From contig JAFKKF010000010.1 of the NCBI GenBank assembly GCA_017305635.1, positions 248,001-312,000 of the forward strand: a stretch of DNA of 64,000 nt, read 5' to 3'. The first letter of the stretch is position 1. Every line of letters starts with the position of its first letter. Positions 8,603 to 17,095 of this stretch are shown here, piece by piece. The notes below the pieces were generated by a model, which made no database searches, had not been told where the DNA came from, and was given only the letters and a program-made list of their open reading frames with translations. The position numbers and the translations under genes are program-made. The stretch comes from Hyphomicrobiales bacterium (GTDB lineage: Bacteria; Pseudomonadota; Alphaproteobacteria; Rhizobiales; Kaistiaceae).

Positions 8603-9565
8603 TCAGCCGGTCGGCGCCAATGCCAGCGTGCGCTCACATACCTGATGGATTTCCTGGTAGGTACCCGCGAGACTCGGCCAGGAAAGGCCATCGACATAGG
8701 GCCGCGGCGCGGGAGGCGACCCCGTCGCGTCGCTGGCGACCGCACCAGCGCGGAAGACCGCCTCGAGCAGGCGCTCGGCGAATGATGGCCGCAGGAACGG
8801 CAGCATGAGGTGCCCGACGTCAGCCTTCAGGATGGCGATCGCAGCGAGAAGGGCTGCCGCGCCCCAGTTGGAGATGCCGCTCACCAACGGGTAGTCGCAG
8901 GGCACCGTGCACCACAGCGCCTCGCCATTGCGGATGTTCCGGGCGACCAAGTCGCCCGGCAGGCTGCCCATGCCTAACTCGTTGCCCAGATCACCTATGC
9001 CGATTGTCACCCAGTCGCCACGATAGAGCCCCTCCAGCGGCGCGTTGCGCGACGAAATGTCGACGCCGCGCGCGTCCCTCGGAAGACCATCGGCGGAGGG
9101 ACCGCAGCGCTCGATCGAGATGACATGGGATACGGGCGTTGGTCCACCCTGCCACCGTTCGCGGACACGATCGATGGGCAGTCCATCGTCACCGTCGTTC
9201 GCCGACACGACATCGACGGGCACGATGTGCTCGATACCCGCGCCCGACGCGGCCGACTTGACCACGTCGGCACTGAAGACGTCCGTCGCCAGGCGGCATG
9301 GAATACCCGCAGCAGCCAGCCCGGCCGCAAGATGCGCCGCGCCCGGCGGCCCGTCCGTCTCGCAATTGGGCGGCTCGCCATGGATGAGGAAGAAGCCGGT
9401 GACGATGGCGACGCTCGGCGTGGGATGGCTGGCGACGGACCGCGCCGCCGGCAGGAGCGTTCCGCGAACGTGGGCAGCGAGAGGCCCGATGTTGCGACGC
9501 TGCACGTCATGGGCGGCCAGGTCTTCGCAGAGTCCGATCGCGCGGGTAGCGGCGTCCATGCACAA
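8603..9565 (-). CDS. D-glutamate cyclase-like protein (DUF4392 family)
   Basis: A 320-residue protein resembling the C-terminal domain of mammalian D-glutamate cyclase (formerly DUF4392), which converts D-glutamate to 5-oxo-D-proline. Diagnostic segments are VAIVTGFFLIHGEPPNCETDGPPGAAHLAAGL (positions 50-82, with the ETDGPPGA core) and IGIGDLGNELGMG (near residue 197), the family's GGNEIGMG-like motif. It stands 86 bases downstream of a D-amino-acid-type PLP enzyme on the same strand, which supports a role in handling D-amino acids. It is the last gene of a long operon beginning with an ABC importer. The actual substrate is inferred, not shown. Confidence 0.82.
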   Translation of the reverse strand: MCMDAATRAIGLCEDLAAHDVQRRNIGPLAAHVRGTLLPAARSVASHPTPSVAIVTGFFLIHGEPPNCETDGPPGAAHLAAGLAAAGIPCRLATDVFSADVVKSAASGAGIEHIVPVDVVSANDGDDGLPIDRVRERWQGGPTPVSHVISIERCGPSADGLPRDARGVDISSRNAPLEGLYRGDWVTIGIGDLGNELGMGSLPGDLVARNIRNGEALWCTVPCDYPLVSGISNWGAAALLAAIAILKADVGHLMLPFLRPSFAERLLEAVFRAGAVASDATGSPPAPRPYVDGLSWPSLAGTYQEIHQVCERTLALAPTG

Positions 9566-9651
9566 AACTTCGCTCGCCCCAGGACGGAAACGCCCGGCGC
9601 TCGACGATTAAGCCGCAGCGCAGCATGGAATGTCAATTGCGGCGGAGACGG

Positions 9652-10770
9652 CTACTTGGACCGGCCGCGCGCCGCGATCGGCCAGATCGCCTCGACGCGC
9701 CCATTCCGGACGGCGACGATCTCGTTGTGGAGATGCACGGTCGTGTCCGAATAGCCGACGGTCAATTCGACCTTGTCTCCGATACGCGGTGTTTCCGAGG
9801 GCGCTTCCAGTTCGATCGTGGTGTGCTCGGCGGAAAGGCGCATGCTGCGGATCGGCCCGAGTCCGATCGGCGAGGGCATGGCCGCATCGCTGCTCATCGA
9901 CTTCTTGCCGGCATCGAGAATGATGCGGGTAGCGGTCGGCCGGCTGGCCACGGTCGTGAGAATCGTCAGAGCTGCAGGGAAATCCACGTGATAATGCTGG
10001 CGATAATGGTTGTCGGAGAAGATGCCGCCGCCAGCCTGAACCTCCGTGACGCCCGGCTGACGGGCGCAGAACGGAAGGGTTCCTGTCCCGCCGCAACTCA
10101 CGATATCCACGGCAAGGCCGGCTTTGCGGCATTCCTCGGCGCTGCCGACAAGAAGTCTCACCGCAGCCGCCACGACGCGCGCCTTCTCCTCCGCCGACGC
10201 GATGGTCACTGCCTGGCTCTCCCAGCCTATGACGCCGCGGAAGACCAGGCCCGACTCGCGCGCGACGAGCTGCGCGAGCTCGGCGACCGGCGCGCCCGGC
10301 CGGATGCCGGCGCGGTTCATGCCGACGTCGACCTCGATCACCACGCCGAGCCGCCGGCCGGCGTCGCGGAACGTATCGGCCAGCGCGCGGACGTGCGCCG
10401 CATTGTCGATGGCAACGATCGGATCGGCAGCATGCGCGAGGGCGGCGAGCCGGCGCATCTTCTCCGCTCCGACCACCTGGTTTGCAATCAGGATGTTGCG
10501 AATCCCGGCGGCGGCGAAGACCTCCGCCTCCCCCAGCTTGGCGCAGGTAATGCCGATGGCACCCGCCGCGAGTTCTTTCCGAGCGATCTCGACGACCTTC
10601 TGCCCCTTGATGTGCGGTCGCCATGCCACGCCTGCCGCTCGGCAGATGCCGGCTATGGTATCGATGTTGCGTTCCATCACGTCGAGGTCGACGAGAAGCG
10701 CGGGCGTATCCACCACCAGCTTCGACGATCCATCGTCGCCTGCCGCAACGGCGTCGAGGGTCTCGGTCAT
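9652..10770 (-). CDS. D-threonine aldolase/D-serine dehydratase-like PLP enzyme (fold type III)
   Basis: A 372-residue alanine-racemase-fold PLP enzyme of the DSD1/D-threonine aldolase family. Residues 20-60 read DTPALLVDLDVMERNI ... WRPHIKGQK, with the PLP lysine expected at K55 of the PHxK motif. EVDVGMNRAGI and the C-terminal VEAIWPIAARG are also family hallmarks. The C-terminal metal site, which in D-serine dehydratases carries a histidine (HxC/HxD), here reads GYSDTTVHLHNE, with tyrosine in place of the first ligand. This may mark a different substrate or metal use. It overlaps the upstream Gfo/Idh gene by 4 bases and precedes a D-glutamate cyclase-like gene. Confidence 0.85.
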   Translation of the reverse strand: MTETLDAVAAGDDGSSKLVVDTPALLVDLDVMERNIDTIAGICRAAGVAWRPHIKGQKVVEIARKELAAGAIGITCAKLGEAEVFAAAGIRNILIANQVVGAEKMRRLAALAHAADPIVAIDNAAHVRALADTFRDAGRRLGVVIEVDVGMNRAGIRPGAPVAELAQLVARESGLVFRGVIGWESQAVTIASAEEKARVVAAAVRLLVGSAEECRKAGLAVDIVSCGGTGTLPFCARQPGVTEVQAGGGIFSDNHYRQHYHVDFPAALTILTTVASRPTATRIILDAGKKSMSSDAAMPSPIGLGPIRSMRLSAEHTTIELEAPSETPRIGDKVELTVGYSDTTVHLHNEIVAVRNGRVEAIWPIAARGRSK

Positions 10771-11783
10771 GGCGGACCGGCTCCGGCTGCATGATAGGCA
10801 TCCTCGACCAGGCGCAGCGTCTCGAGGTTATCGGCGACCTCGGTCTCGAAGGGGCGGCCCCCGGCAAGGCAATCGACGAAATGGCGGACGGTCGCGTCGA
10901 AGCTCTCCTGGTAGCTCGCGGCGAAATCGAAGGACTCGCTGAGCGGGACGACACCGGTGAGCGAGAGTGACGTCCCCGCCAGCCGGACGGCCGCCGCGGC
11001 GCCCATCGCGGCAAGGCGGTCCTCGGTCCGCACCGGCTCTCCCGCGGCAACCATCGAGCCGCGCAAGGTGACCGGCGCATGGGTGCCGGTCTCGAGGAAA
11101 ATGACGGCCAGCGTCTCGCCGACCACGATGCCGGGCAGCGTGTTCGTCATGCGCGCATCGAGCACGCGCAGGGGGCCGAAGAGCCAGCGGAGAACGTCGA
11201 GATGGTGGATCAGGACGTCGGCGATCATCAGCCGCGGCTCGGTCAGCATGTAGGGCTGGCGGACGAGGAGCGGTCGCGCGCCGGTTTCGTCGGGGAGCAT
11301 GCCGGAGGAGAGCATGGCCATGTCGACCTGCTCGACGGCGCCGAGGCGGCCATCCTCCAGCCATTGCCGGATGCGCCGGTACCAAGGCCGGAAGCGCCAG
11401 TTCTCATGCACCATGACGCGGGCGCGACCGGCGACCGAGGCAGCCAGCGTCTCGGCCTCGGCAAGCGTGCGGGCGAGCGGCTTCTGGCAGAGCACGGGCA
11501 TGCCGGCATCCACGGCGAGCTCGACCAGTCCGGCGTGGGTCGCGCGCGGGGAAGCAATATCGACGGCGTCGATCCCACCATCGGCCAGCGCGTCCTTCAG
11601 GCTCGGATAGACGCGGGCGCCCCTTCCCTCCGCCGCTCGGCTGCGGGCGCGCGCCGTATCCGGGTCGCAGATCGCGACCACCTCGGCCCGCTTCTCATGC
11701 GCCCAGGCAATGAGGTGGTAGTGGCTGATCGCCCCCGCTCCCGCCAGCGCGACACGCAGCTTTCCCTGTCCCGAGGCACTCAT
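10767..11783 (-). CDS. Gfo/Idh/MocA-family sugar dehydrogenase
   Basis: A 338-residue NAD(P)-dependent oxidoreductase. The N-terminal Rossmann fold begins LRVALAGAGAISHYHLIAW, and the substrate-domain signature is VLCQKPLARTL. The position that is usually glutamate in the EKP motif is glutamine here, as in the second Gfo/Idh enzyme at 42.8-43.8 kb; the lysine is kept. HENWRFRPWYRRI and DVLIHHLDVLRWLFG provide the usual histidine region. The ATG at 11783 overlaps the stop of the COG3618 amidohydrolase by 4 bases. A sugar dehydrogenase making a lactone followed by a lactonase is a plausible pair, but the sugar is unknown. Confidence 0.88.
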   Translation of the reverse strand: MSASGQGKLRVALAGAGAISHYHLIAWAHEKRAEVVAICDPDTARARSRAAEGRGARVYPSLKDALADGGIDAVDIASPRATHAGLVELAVDAGMPVLCQKPLARTLAEAETLAASVAGRARVMVHENWRFRPWYRRIRQWLEDGRLGAVEQVDMAMLSSGMLPDETGARPLLVRQPYMLTEPRLMIADVLIHHLDVLRWLFGPLRVLDARMTNTLPGIVVGETLAVIFLETGTHAPVTLRGSMVAAGEPVRTEDRLAAMGAAAAVRLAGTSLSLTGVVPLSESFDFAASYQESFDATVRHFVDCLAGGRPFETEVADNLETLRLVEDAYHAAGAGPP

Positions 11784-12628
11784 GCGGGCACCTCCGCGAA
11801 GCCAAAGAAGCGCGTCGGATTGTGCACGAGCGCCAGCTCCCGCTCCCCTGGATCGGGCAGCCAGCGGTCGAGCGCGGCGAGGCTCGCCGCGTAGTCGACG
11901 ATGCCCTCGGGCAGCGCGAGGAATGGCCAGTCGGAGCCCCAGAGACGACGGTCGGGCGGGAAGGCGTCGAGGAGCATGGCGACGTGCGGGGCGATGGCGG
12001 CATAGCCATCGCCCGGGTCGGCGACGCGAAACGGGGCGGAGAGCTTGACGATGGCCCGCTCGCTCCGCCCGAGCGCCAGGACGGCGCGGAAGCCCGGCGC
12101 ATCGGTGGCAAGGTCGCGCCCGCCAATGCCGAAGTGATCGACCAGAACCGTCACGCCGCTCGCTAGGAGCAGCGGCGTCACCTCCGCCCATTGCGCATCG
12201 GTTGCATGAACCTGAACGAGCCAGCCGCGGCGGCGGATCCGGTCGAGAAGCTGCGGCGCATCCTGGCCCGAGAGGGCGGTGCCGATGAAGCTGGCGAGGT
12301 TGAAGCGCACACCGACCACGCCGCCGTCGGCGAGCCGCTGCAGCTCCGCGTCGGGCTCGCGGCCATCGATCACGGCGATGCCACGGAAGCGGGTGGGCGC
12401 CACGGCGATTGCGTCGAGCATGGCGGAATTGTCGAAGCCGTAGCCGCTCGGCTGGACGAGGAGCGCACGGCCGATGCCGTTTGCCGCAAAGACCGCTGCC
12501 ATGTCTTCCCGCGTTCCCGCCTCATGGGGCAGCGGCCGATAGCCGGGACCGCCGGCAAAGGGAAAACGCGCCGGATCGATGACGTGGAGATGGCTGTCGG
12601 TGAGTGCTCCTCCCGGCATCGGCGTCAT
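11780..12628 (-). CDS. Amidohydrolase of the COG3618 type (predicted sugar lactonase)
   Basis: A 282-residue TIM-barrel metal-dependent hydrolase. The start TDSHLHVIDPARFPF has the HxH metal motif, DHFGIGG carries a barrel-strand residue and LWGSDWPFLAL holds the conserved aspartate of the amidohydrolase superfamily. Members of this group hydrolyse sugar lactones (fuconolactonase-like) or 2-pyrone-4,6-dicarboxylate. It lies between the ABC ATPase and the Gfo/Idh dehydrogenase with 4-base overlaps on both sides, so all are coexpressed. A lactonase following the dehydrogenase is the most economical reading. A similar gene set occurs at 42.8-46 kb. Confidence 0.85.
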   Translation of the reverse strand: MTPMPGGALTDSHLHVIDPARFPFAGGPGYRPLPHEAGTREDMAAVFAANGIGRALLVQPSGYGFDNSAMLDAIAVAPTRFRGIAVIDGREPDAELQRLADGGVVGVRFNLASFIGTALSGQDAPQLLDRIRRRGWLVQVHATDAQWAEVTPLLLASGVTVLVDHFGIGGRDLATDAPGFRAVLALGRSERAIVKLSAPFRVADPGDGYAAIAPHVAMLLDAFPPDRRLWGSDWPFLALPEGIVDYAASLAALDRWLPDPGERELALVHNPTRFFGFAEVPA

Positions 12629-13749
12629 CCGGCGGCTCGGGGAAGCGCCCTGCCCGTCTGCGGGTCGAACAGGTGAAGGGTCGCGGCGTCGAGGTAGAGC
12701 GTCGCCGCGTCGCCGTGGCTATGCGCGGAGACGCGGCCGACACGGGCGACGCATTCCTCCGCCTGCCCGGCGAGCGAGAGGACGAGCAGCGTCTCGGCGC
12801 CGAGCGGCTCGACGGCCGCGACCCGCGCCGAGACGGCGGCTGGCGCGGAGCAGCCCGGCTGGGCGCCGGATTCGTAGATATCCTCCGGACGGATGCCGAC
12901 CGTGATCGGCCGGTCGGCGAACGGCGCCAGCAGGCCCGCCTCGAACCCCGTCACCGGCAACACGGCGCCGGCGACCTCTACCGCATGGTCGGCGCCGTTT
13001 CGGCGAAGCACGCCCGACATGAGGTTCATGGGCGGGCTGCCGAGGAAGCGGGCGACGAAAGTGTCCGCCGGGGCCCGGTAGACATCGAGCGGCCTGCCGA
13101 TCTGCACCACCTCGCCCCGGTTCATGATGCAGATACGGTCGCCCATGGTCATCGCCTCGACCTGGTCGTGGGTGACGTAGATGGTCGTGGTGCCGAGGTC
13201 GTGCTGCTGCTTGATCAATTCGTTCCGCGTCGTCACGCGCAGCGCCGCGTCGAGATTGGAGAGCGGCTCGTCGAAGAGGAAGACCTTGGGGCTGCGGACG
13301 ATGGCGCGACCGAGCGCGACACGCTGGCGCTGCCCGCCCGACAGCGCATGCGGCTTGCGATCGAGGTAGGGGCCGAGCCCCAGACGGTCGGCGGCGCTCG
13401 CCACCCGTTTCTCGATCTCGGCGGCAGGCATGCGCCGGCGCTTCAATCCGAAGGCGAGGTTCTGGCGCACCGTCATGTGCGGATAGAGCGCGTAGGACTG
13501 GAACACCATGGCGATGTCGCGGTCCTTGGCGGGCACGGCGTTGACCACCCTGCCGTCGATGGCGACGGTCCCCGACGAGATCGGCTCGAGACCGGCGATC
13601 ATGCGCAGCGCCGTCGACTTGCCGCAGCCGGACGGGCCGAGCAGGACCATGAACTCGCCGTCGGCAATGGTCAGCGTCATGCTCCTGACGGACGCCTCGG
13701 CATTGCCGCCATACCGCTTGCTGAGAGCTTCGAGCTTTACGACGGCCAT
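12625..13749 (-). CDS. Sugar ABC transporter ATP-binding protein (UgpC/MalK type)
   Basis: A 374-residue ATPase of a binding-protein-dependent carbohydrate importer, at the inner face of the membrane. Walker A is GPSGCGKST (about 37-45), the Q-loop is in MVFQSYALYPHM, the signature is LSGGQRQRVALGR, Walker B is VFLFDEPLSNLDA and the switch histidine is in YVTHDQVEAMT. The C-terminal third is the MalK/UgpC-type regulatory OB domain (TVGIRPEDIY). It follows the two permease genes (33-base gap) and overlaps the amidohydrolase by 4 bases. The substrate cannot be read from the sequence; the enzymes in the operon suggest a sugar or sugar-acid conjugate. Confidence 0.95.
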   Translation of the reverse strand: MAVVKLEALSKRYGGNAEASVRSMTLTIADGEFMVLLGPSGCGKSTALRMIAGLEPISSGTVAIDGRVVNAVPAKDRDIAMVFQSYALYPHMTVRQNLAFGLKRRRMPAAEIEKRVASAADRLGLGPYLDRKPHALSGGQRQRVALGRAIVRSPKVFLFDEPLSNLDAALRVTTRNELIKQQHDLGTTTIYVTHDQVEAMTMGDRICIMNRGEVVQIGRPLDVYRAPADTFVARFLGSPPMNLMSGVLRRNGADHAVEVAGAVLPVTGFEAGLLAPFADRPITVGIRPEDIYESGAQPGCSAPAAVSARVAAVEPLGAETLLVLSLAGQAEECVARVGRVSAHSHGDAATLYLDAATLHLFDPQTGRALPRAAG

Positions 13750-13782
13750 GCGTGATCCGTGACTTTCCGCGTTCCGGACTGC

Positions 13783-14643
13783 TCAGCGCACCGCGCCGGC
13801 GGTCATTCCCTTGATCATGATTTCGGAGAAGCAGGCGTAGAGGACGATGATCGGCGCGATGGAGATCATCAGGCCGGTGGCGATCATGCCGATGTCGAGC
13901 TGGTGCGCGCCCATGAAGTGCATGATGCCGAGAGGCAGCGTGCGCTTGTCGTCGTCGGTGAGAAGGACGATGGCGAAGAGGAACTCGTTCCACAGGATGA
14001 TGAAGTTGAGCACCACCGTGGTGGCGATGGCGGGCATGCCGATCGGCAGCGTGATCTTCCAGAAGATCTCGAAATCGGAATAGCCGTCCATGCGCGCCGC
14101 GTCGAAGAGGTCCTGCGGAAGCTGCGCGAAGAAACCCTCGAGGATGTAGATGGTCATGGCGAGCTGCGTCGCGACATAGGCGAGGACGAGGCCGGCGAGC
14201 GTGTTGTAGAGGCCGAACTGGAGGAGAATCTGGAAGAGCGAGAGGATGAGCAGCTGGGGCGGCACCATCATGCCGCTGAGGATGGCGAGGCGGAGTGCCT
14301 TGCGGCCGCGGAACTGGAACCGCGCCAAAGCATGCGCCGCCATGGCGCCGATCAGCGTCAGGAGTACGACGGCACAGCCGACCACGATCAGGCTGTTCCA
14401 GAAATAGACGCCGTACTTCGACGCGGTCCACGCCTCGGCGAACTTGCCCCAATGCGCCGGGCTCGGCAGCGCATAGGGTGCGTCCAGTATCTCGTTGGTC
14501 GTGCGCAGCGACATCAGCGCGACCCAGACGAAGGGACCGCCCGTGACGATGGTGTAGAGGAGCAGGAACGCCAGCCACGGAATGCGGCGTATGTAGCCGA
14601 ACCATGCGGCAAGACCCGGGTGCCGTTCCGCCAGCGCCGCCAT
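13783..14643 (-). CDS. Carbohydrate ABC transporter permease (MalG type)
   Basis: A 286-residue inner-membrane protein with about six transmembrane segments, the first being IPWLAFLLLYTIVTGGPFVWVAL. The cytoplasmic EAA loop that docks on the ATPase is clear: DLFDAARMDGYSDFEIFWKITLP (about 175-197). The ATG at 14643 was chosen because it lies 2 bases after the stop of the other permease and matches the family's N-terminus; longer forms run back into that gene. With the MalF-type partner it forms the import channel. Confidence 0.94.
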   Translation of the reverse strand: MAALAERHPGLAAWFGYIRRIPWLAFLLLYTIVTGGPFVWVALMSLRTTNEILDAPYALPSPAHWGKFAEAWTASKYGVYFWNSLIVVGCAVVLLTLIGAMAAHALARFQFRGRKALRLAILSGMMVPPQLLILSLFQILLQFGLYNTLAGLVLAYVATQLAMTIYILEGFFAQLPQDLFDAARMDGYSDFEIFWKITLPIGMPAIATTVVLNFIILWNEFLFAIVLLTDDDKRTLPLGIMHFMGAHQLDIGMIATGLMISIAPIIVLYACFSEIMIKGMTAGAVR

Positions 14644-14645
14644 CC

Positions 14646-15590
14646 TCAGAACTCCAGCCGTTCGCGCTGGCGGAAAAGGCGCATCATGAGGAGGACGAAG
14701 GCGATGATCATCCCAGACCAGAGGACCGCGATCGCCGACGGATAGCCGAGGTTGAAGGTGTTCCAGTTGAAGGCCCGCTTGTAGACGTATGTCGAGACGG
14801 TCTCGGTAGCCCAGAGCGGACCGCCGCCGGTCATGATCCATACGAGGTCGAACATCATCATCTTGCCGATGAAGGAGAGCACCGTGAGGTTGAGGAGCGT
14901 CGGCCACAGCATCGGCGTGATGACGTAGACGAGCTTCGCCCACCAGCCGCAGGCGTCGAGCTCGGCGGCGCCGAGCACCTCCTTGGGCAGCGCCGAGAGC
15001 GCGGCGAGGCAGATGATCATATTAAAGCCGAGCCACTTCCAGAGATGGGTGACGAGAACCGCCCAGAGCGCGGTGTTGGGATCACCGAGCCACGACTGCT
15101 CCAAGGCGCCGAGCCCGATCCAGCGGAGGATGTGGTTGATCAGGCCCCAATCATAGTCGTAGAGCCAGGTCCAGATGATGCCGACGACGACGTAGGACAT
15201 CAGGACCGGCGTGAACCAGATGACCCGGAGCGTGCGGCTCATCGGGGCGCCGGCATAGAGGCAGAGCGCCAGGAGCAGGCCGCCGGCAACATCGGCGATG
15301 GTGCCGACGATGGTGAAGATCGCGGTATTGCTGACGGCCTTCCAGAAGGTCTTGTCGCGGAACAGTATCTCTTCGAAGTTCTGCAGGCCGACGAAGGTGC
15401 CGTTGCCCATGGGGCCGAGCGTCTGGGTGCTGTTCCAGATCGTGCGCAGCACCGGGTAGAGCGTGAAGAGGACGAAGATCGCCACCGCCGGAACCACGAA
15501 TGCGAGCAGCGTCGCCCGCGATGTCTGGCGCGCCCCCTGGCTGGCCAGGCCATCATCGGTGCGCACGGGCTGGAGCTCGGAAGCCGTCAT
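14646..15590 (-). CDS. Carbohydrate ABC transporter permease (MalF type)
   Basis: A 314-residue inner-membrane protein with a short cytoplasmic N-terminus and about six transmembrane segments, the first ATLLAFVVPAVAIFVLFTLYPVL. The EAA-like loop is EVLGAAELDACGWWAKLVYVITPML, a normal variant for the MalF side. It is cotranscribed with the MalG-type permease 2 bases downstream and with the binding protein upstream (84-base gap). Confidence 0.93.
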   Translation of the reverse strand: MTASELQPVRTDDGLASQGARQTSRATLLAFVVPAVAIFVLFTLYPVLRTIWNSTQTLGPMGNGTFVGLQNFEEILFRDKTFWKAVSNTAIFTIVGTIADVAGGLLLALCLYAGAPMSRTLRVIWFTPVLMSYVVVGIIWTWLYDYDWGLINHILRWIGLGALEQSWLGDPNTALWAVLVTHLWKWLGFNMIICLAALSALPKEVLGAAELDACGWWAKLVYVITPMLWPTLLNLTVLSFIGKMMMFDLVWIMTGGGPLWATETVSTYVYKRAFNWNTFNLGYPSAIAVLWSGMIIAFVLLMMRLFRQRERLEF

Positions 15591-15674
15591 GAGATCGATC
15601 CGCTGCGGGACTGACGAGGTATCAAGAGCGCGCGGATGGCGGGAGGCGCCCGACCGGCGCCTCCCCTCCGTGCC

Positions 15675-16958
15675 TCAGCCCTTGTAGCAGCCTTCGTTCA
15701 TCGCCTTCACGGCTTCGTCGACGCTCATCAGGCCGCCGGGGAACGCCTTGTTCATGACCTGGACAAAGGCGTCCTTGCAGGCGCCGGTGAGCACGTCGAC
15801 GGGCATGCCCGTGAAATACTTGGCGCCCTTCTGCCGGTCCATCAGTTCGGTGAAATAGGCCGCATAGGGGCCGCTGAACTGGATGTCGCCGGTCTTGACC
15901 GCCGTCTGCAGATAGACGGTCTCGATCCAGCGCTTGCCCATTTCCGGGGTCGCCAGCTCGTTCAGGTATTCGGCGGCGAGTTCCTTGTGCTTGCTGGCGG
16001 CATTCACCGCGAAGCTCGCGCCGACGGCGACCGTCTTGCACTCGTTGCAGGCGGCGCCGTCCATGGCCGGGAACTGCATGATGCCAAGCGGGAAGTCCGC
16101 CGCCTGTCCGCCCTGATCGACGGGAACGAAGGCGCGACCGGAATAGAAGCTGCCCATCGGGAAAGTGAGCGCGCCAGGCTTCTGGTAGAAATAGTGGTGC
16201 GACTCTCCGAGCTTCAGGGTCATGAAGTTCTTCGGATAGGCGCCGGCATCAACCAGCTCCTTAACCCACTTGAAGACGCCGACGACGCGCGGGTCCTCGA
16301 ACGAGAGCTGCCCGTGCAGGAGCTTGCCGTAATCGTCGGTGCCAAGCTTGCGGAGCAGCGCCTCGGCGAGCACGTAGGCGCCGGGATACGGCCGGTCACC
16401 GACGCCGGCGGCGATGGGCGTGATGTCGGCGGCGCGCGCTTTTTTCACCAGCTCAAGGAAGTCGGCCTGCGAGAACTGCGCATTGTCGGGAAGCTTGGCG
16501 CCGAGCTTCGCGAGCATATCCTTGTTGTAGTAGAGTTCGTCCGTGTAGGCCTCTTCCGGGAGCGCCCAGGTCTTGCCGTCATGCGTCCATACGGCGCGGG
16601 CCCAATCGTAGATGTTGTTCCAGTTGACCAGGTCATCGAGCGGCGCGATCAGGCCATTGGTGATGTACTCGACCTGATCGGGCTCGACATAGAAGACGTC
16701 CGGCCCCTGCCCCGACGGCAGCGCGGTGCGGAGCGCCGAGTTGAGACCGTCCTTTTCGTACCAGGTGATCTTGACCGTCAGGCCGGGATGCTTGGCTTCG
16801 AGGTTGCGGGCCGCCTGCTCGCGGAGCGCCACCTTGGCGGGCTCATCCGCCTCGTGGCTCCAGACGGTGAGGGTCACATCCTCGGCCTTGGCGACGCTTC
16901 CAGTGGCCGCAAGCGCGGCAAATGCAGCAGCGACAACGATATTCCGGCAACTGATCAT
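15675..16958 (-). CDS. Extracellular solute-binding protein of a sugar ABC transporter
   Basis: A 427-residue periplasmic family-1 binding protein. It has a Sec signal peptide (ISCRNIVVAAAFAALAATG, cleavage after SVAKA near residue 24), then EDVTLTVWSHEADEPA as in maltose-type binding proteins. The GSFYSGRAFVP and AVGASFAVNAASKHKELAAEYLNELAT segments are typical of the C-lobe. The ATG at 16958 is preceded by a purine-rich AAAGGGG site; a longer frame to 17015 would bury the signal peptide. It is the first gene of the long operon and is transcribed divergently from the LysR gene, probably its regulator. Confidence 0.93.
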   Translation of the reverse strand: MISCRNIVVAAAFAALAATGSVAKAEDVTLTVWSHEADEPAKVALREQAARNLEAKHPGLTVKITWYEKDGLNSALRTALPSGQGPDVFYVEPDQVEYITNGLIAPLDDLVNWNNIYDWARAVWTHDGKTWALPEEAYTDELYYNKDMLAKLGAKLPDNAQFSQADFLELVKKARAADITPIAAGVGDRPYPGAYVLAEALLRKLGTDDYGKLLHGQLSFEDPRVVGVFKWVKELVDAGAYPKNFMTLKLGESHHYFYQKPGALTFPMGSFYSGRAFVPVDQGGQAADFPLGIMQFPAMDGAACNECKTVAVGASFAVNAASKHKELAAEYLNELATPEMGKRWIETVYLQTAVKTGDIQFSGPYAAYFTELMDRQKGAKYFTGMPVDVLTGACKDAFVQVMNKAFPGGLMSVDEAVKAMNEGCYKG

Positions 16959-17077
16959 GCTCTCAACCCCTTTCAAAGGATCACCGGCGTCGTCGGCCCT
17001 GGCGACCCGACCCATGTCCTGTTCAAGGGTAGCGGAGCGCCGCCGATAAATTCAAATTGGAAAGATTGGCCCCAACC

Positions 17078-17094
17078 GATAGATAATCCCTATC
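17078..17094. promoter_or_regulatory. LysR-type palindrome GATAG-N7-CTATC abutting the LysR start codon
   Basis: The 17-base sequence GATAGATAATCCCTATC is an inverted repeat (arms GATAG/CTATC). It contains the classic T-N11-A spacing of LysR-type regulator boxes (T at 17080, A at 17092). It sits one base before the LysR ATG, inside the 137-base divergent region shared with the ABC operon. Binding there would favour autorepression; the position also leaves no room for a normal Shine-Dalgarno. Confidence 0.55.
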
Positions 17095-17095
17095 A

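Noticed and set aside
8344-8745. A 133-codon minus-strand frame before the D-glutamate cyclase gene
   Set aside because: It overlaps the end of the cyclase gene and only about 30 residues resemble anything (resolvase tail), with a frameshift; treated as a remnant, not a gene.
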